NCBI RefSeq assembly: GCF_024172095.1 | Contig: NZ_JAMZDX010000002.1 | Span: 248,001 to 312,000, forward strand | Reading direction: 5' to 3' | DNA length: 64,000 bases | Source: Kitasatospora cinereorecta | GTDB lineage: Bacteria; Actinomycetota; Actinomycetes; Streptomycetales; Streptomycetaceae | Shown: piece by piece, positions 62,681-64,000 of the stretch | How the letters are laid out: each line of letters opens with the position of its first letter | Numbering within the stretch: position 1 is the first letter of the stretch | The notes under the pieces: generated by a model | What the model was told of the DNA's origin: nothing | Database searches by the model: none | The model's input: only the letters and a program-made list of their open reading frames with translations | Made by a program: the position numbers and the translations under genes

Positions 62681-64000
62681 ATGCGTGTCCGTGACCTGCT
62701 CGCTCCCGGCGCGCCGCACCTGCGGCTGCTCGCCGGTGAGGACGAGCTCGACCGGCAGGTCAGCGGTGTCATGACCACGGACCTGCAGGACCCCGGCCGA
62801 TACCTGCACGGCGGCGAGCTGGTGCTCACCGGCATGCTCTGGCGCACCTCGGCCGAGGACTCCGAGCGCTTCGTGCGTACCCTGGTGGCGGGCGGCGCGG
62901 TCGCCCTCGCGGCCGGCGAGGCCGAGGTCGGGCCCGTCCCCGAGGACCTCACCGCCGCCTGCCGCCGCCACCGCTTGCCGCTGCTCGCGGTGCCCGACGA
63001 CATCGCCTTCGGCGCCGTCACCGAGTTCGTCGGCCGCCAGGTCTCCGCCGACCGGGCCGCCGACCTCGCCGCCCTGGTCGACCGCCACCGCCTGCTGGTC
63101 TCCGCCGCCGGCGGCGGCGGCCTGGACGCCGTCCTCGACCTGCTCGGCGGCGACCTCGACCTCGACTGCTGGGTGCTCACCCCCACCGGACGGGTGATCG
63201 CCGGGCCGGCCGACCGGCTCACCGGCGAGGACCGCGACCAGCTGGTCCGCGCCCACCTCGCCGCCCAGCGCCAGCGCCGCCGCCCGCCGCACCGCGCCCG
63301 GCTGGTCACCGGCTCGTACTCGCTGCTGCCCGCCCCCGCCGACCCCGCCGACGAGGCCCCGCTCGCCGACTGGCTGCTCGCCGTCGCCGGCGACGTCACC
63401 GAGTGGACCCCCAAGCGCCAGCAGCTCGCCGAGAACCTCGCCCGCCTGGTCGCCGCCGAGCGAACCCGCCGCGACGAGGGCCGCCGGCTGCGCCGCCGGA
63501 TCGCCGACGAGGCGCTCGCCCTGCTCCAGCGCGACGCCGACCCCGCCGAGATCAGCCGCGCCCTGCACGCCTCCGCCTCGATGGCCCGCTACGAGGGCGG
63601 CGGACCGGTGCCGGCCGCCGCCGCCGAGGGCAACTGGCTCGTCCTCAGCGTCGAGGCCACCGGCCTGCCCGACGGCGCCCTGCGACCCGTCCTCGAAGAG
63701 GCGCTGGCCGTGACCGGCGACCGCGCCCTGGTCGCCGCCGCCGGGGCCACCGGCGCCGTCGTCGTGCTCCCCGCGATGGACGTGCCGGTGCCCGCCGACG
63801 CGCTGCGCGACCTGCTCGCCCCGCTGGAGGCCGGCCTCGGCTCCGAGGGCCGGATCACCGTCGGCGTCTGCGCCCCCGCCGCGGAGGCCGGCGGCCTGCG
63901 CGGCGCCCTCGAGGAGGCCCGGCACGCCCGGCGGATCGCCGGAGCCCGGGTCGGCCGGGTGTGCGTGGCCGGGCCCGAGGAGCTCGCCTCGCACGTGCTG
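62681..64000 (+). CDS. pucR: PucR-family regulator, 3' end outside the window
   Basis: 440 codons visible, open to the edge. N-terminal PucR purine-catabolism domain (1-120, MRVRDLLAPGAPHLRLLAGE, GGELVLTGMLW), then a middle sensor-like part, then the start of the GGDEF-like and helix-turn-helix region (GRITVGVC, LEEARHARRIAG). GAAGGAG precedes the ATG. In Bacillus PucR controls purine genes; position beside xdh supports the same here. The DNA-binding C-terminus is not seen. Confidence 0.85.
   Translation, partial: MRVRDLLAPGAPHLRLLAGEDELDRQVSGVMTTDLQDPGRYLHGGELVLTGMLWRTSAEDSERFVRTLVAGGAVALAAGEAEVGPVPEDLTAACRRHRLPLLAVPDDIAFGAVTEFVGRQVSADRAADLAALVDRHRLLVSAAGGGGLDAVLDLLGGDLDLDCWVLTPTGRVIAGPADRLTGEDRDQLVRAHLAAQRQRRRPPHRARLVTGSYSLLPAPADPADEAPLADWLLAVAGDVTEWTPKRQQLAENLARLVAAERTRRDEGRRLRRRIADEALALLQRDADPAEISRALHASASMARYEGGGPVPAAAAEGNWLVLSVEATGLPDGALRPVLEEALAVTGDRALVAAAGATGAVVVLPAMDVPVPADALRDLLAPLEAGLGSEGRITVGVCAPAAEAGGLRGALEEARHARRIAGARVGRVCVAGPEELASHVL

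Overview
High-GC actinomycete chromosome, most likely Streptomyces or the closely related Kitasatospora. By eye the ordinary genes have about 70-75% GC and third positions that are almost all G or C. Starts are often GTG or TTG, Sec-exported enzymes are present, and purine and ureide catabolism is organised as in Streptomyces. No rRNA, tRNA, CRISPR array or intact insertion sequence was found.

Layout. (1) 0-12.3 kb: aspartate 4-decarboxylase, a universal stress protein, a methyltransferase, membrane proteins and secreted enzymes. The secreted enzymes are an esterase-like protein, a GH13 amylase with two starch-binding modules, an RNase Sa-type ribonuclease and a GH16 glucanase. The GH16 gene lies behind a sequence I recognise as a ydaO-type c-di-AMP riboswitch. 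(2) 12.3-15.5 kb: an IclR regulator (probable AllR) divergent from malate synthase, then a stand-alone allophanate-hydrolase C-terminal domain. (3) 15.5-23.7 kb, minus strand: a lower-GC six-gene predicted defence or DNA-modification operon. In transcription order it is Vsr nuclease, MutL/MORC-like GHKL ATPase, PD-(D/E)XK protein (DUF4420 type), Z1-domain helicase-like ATPase, a C5-methyltransferase homologue without its catalytic Cys, and an apparently active C5-methyltransferase. (4) 23.8-28.1 kb: an ArsR regulator with an MFS pump, then a WXG100-like protein, an Amidase_6 effector and a small membrane protein that look like a type VII toxin-immunity cassette. (5) 28.3-41.8 kb: the uric acid and ureide cluster. 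One arm is uraD-uraH-uricase-permease-8-oxoguanine deaminase; the other is hyi-glxR-glxK, allantoinase-allantoicase and catalase. (6) 41.9-49.2 kb: a second IclR regulator, a PNPOx-family protein and a four-gene operon (diiron-like hydrolase, ferredoxin reductase, M24 peptidase-like protein, EphD-like hydrolase/SDR fusion) beginning next to two tandem copies of a 136-bp palindromic repeat. (7) 49.2-53.4 kb: a distinctly AT-richer island with an SF1 helicase and an unrecognised partner protein, a plausible two-gene defence system. (8) 53.4-64 kb: a CPT-like kinase, DUF3626 protein and LysE exporter, then XdhC, a purine permease and three-subunit xanthine dehydrogenase, divergent from a PucR regulator that runs off the window.

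How the genes work together. Xanthine dehydrogenase (with XdhC) makes urate from hypoxanthine and xanthine, and 8-oxoguanine deaminase adds urate from damaged guanine. Uricase, HIU hydrolase and OHCU decarboxylase make allantoin. Allantoinase and allantoicase release ureidoglycolate, which leads to glyoxylate. Glyoxylate can enter malate synthase or the glycerate route (hyi, glxR, glxK). Catalase fits the peroxide produced by uricase. Four promoters in this network (aceB, uraD operon, hyi operon, allB) each carry a 15-bp TCAACAAANNGTTGA-like site at or next to the -35 element. This suggests one regulator, probably the IclR protein at 12.3 kb, controls them together.

The most unusual content is the Z1/GHKL/Vsr operon with its paired active and inactive methyltransferases, and the helicase island at 49.9-52.9 kb.
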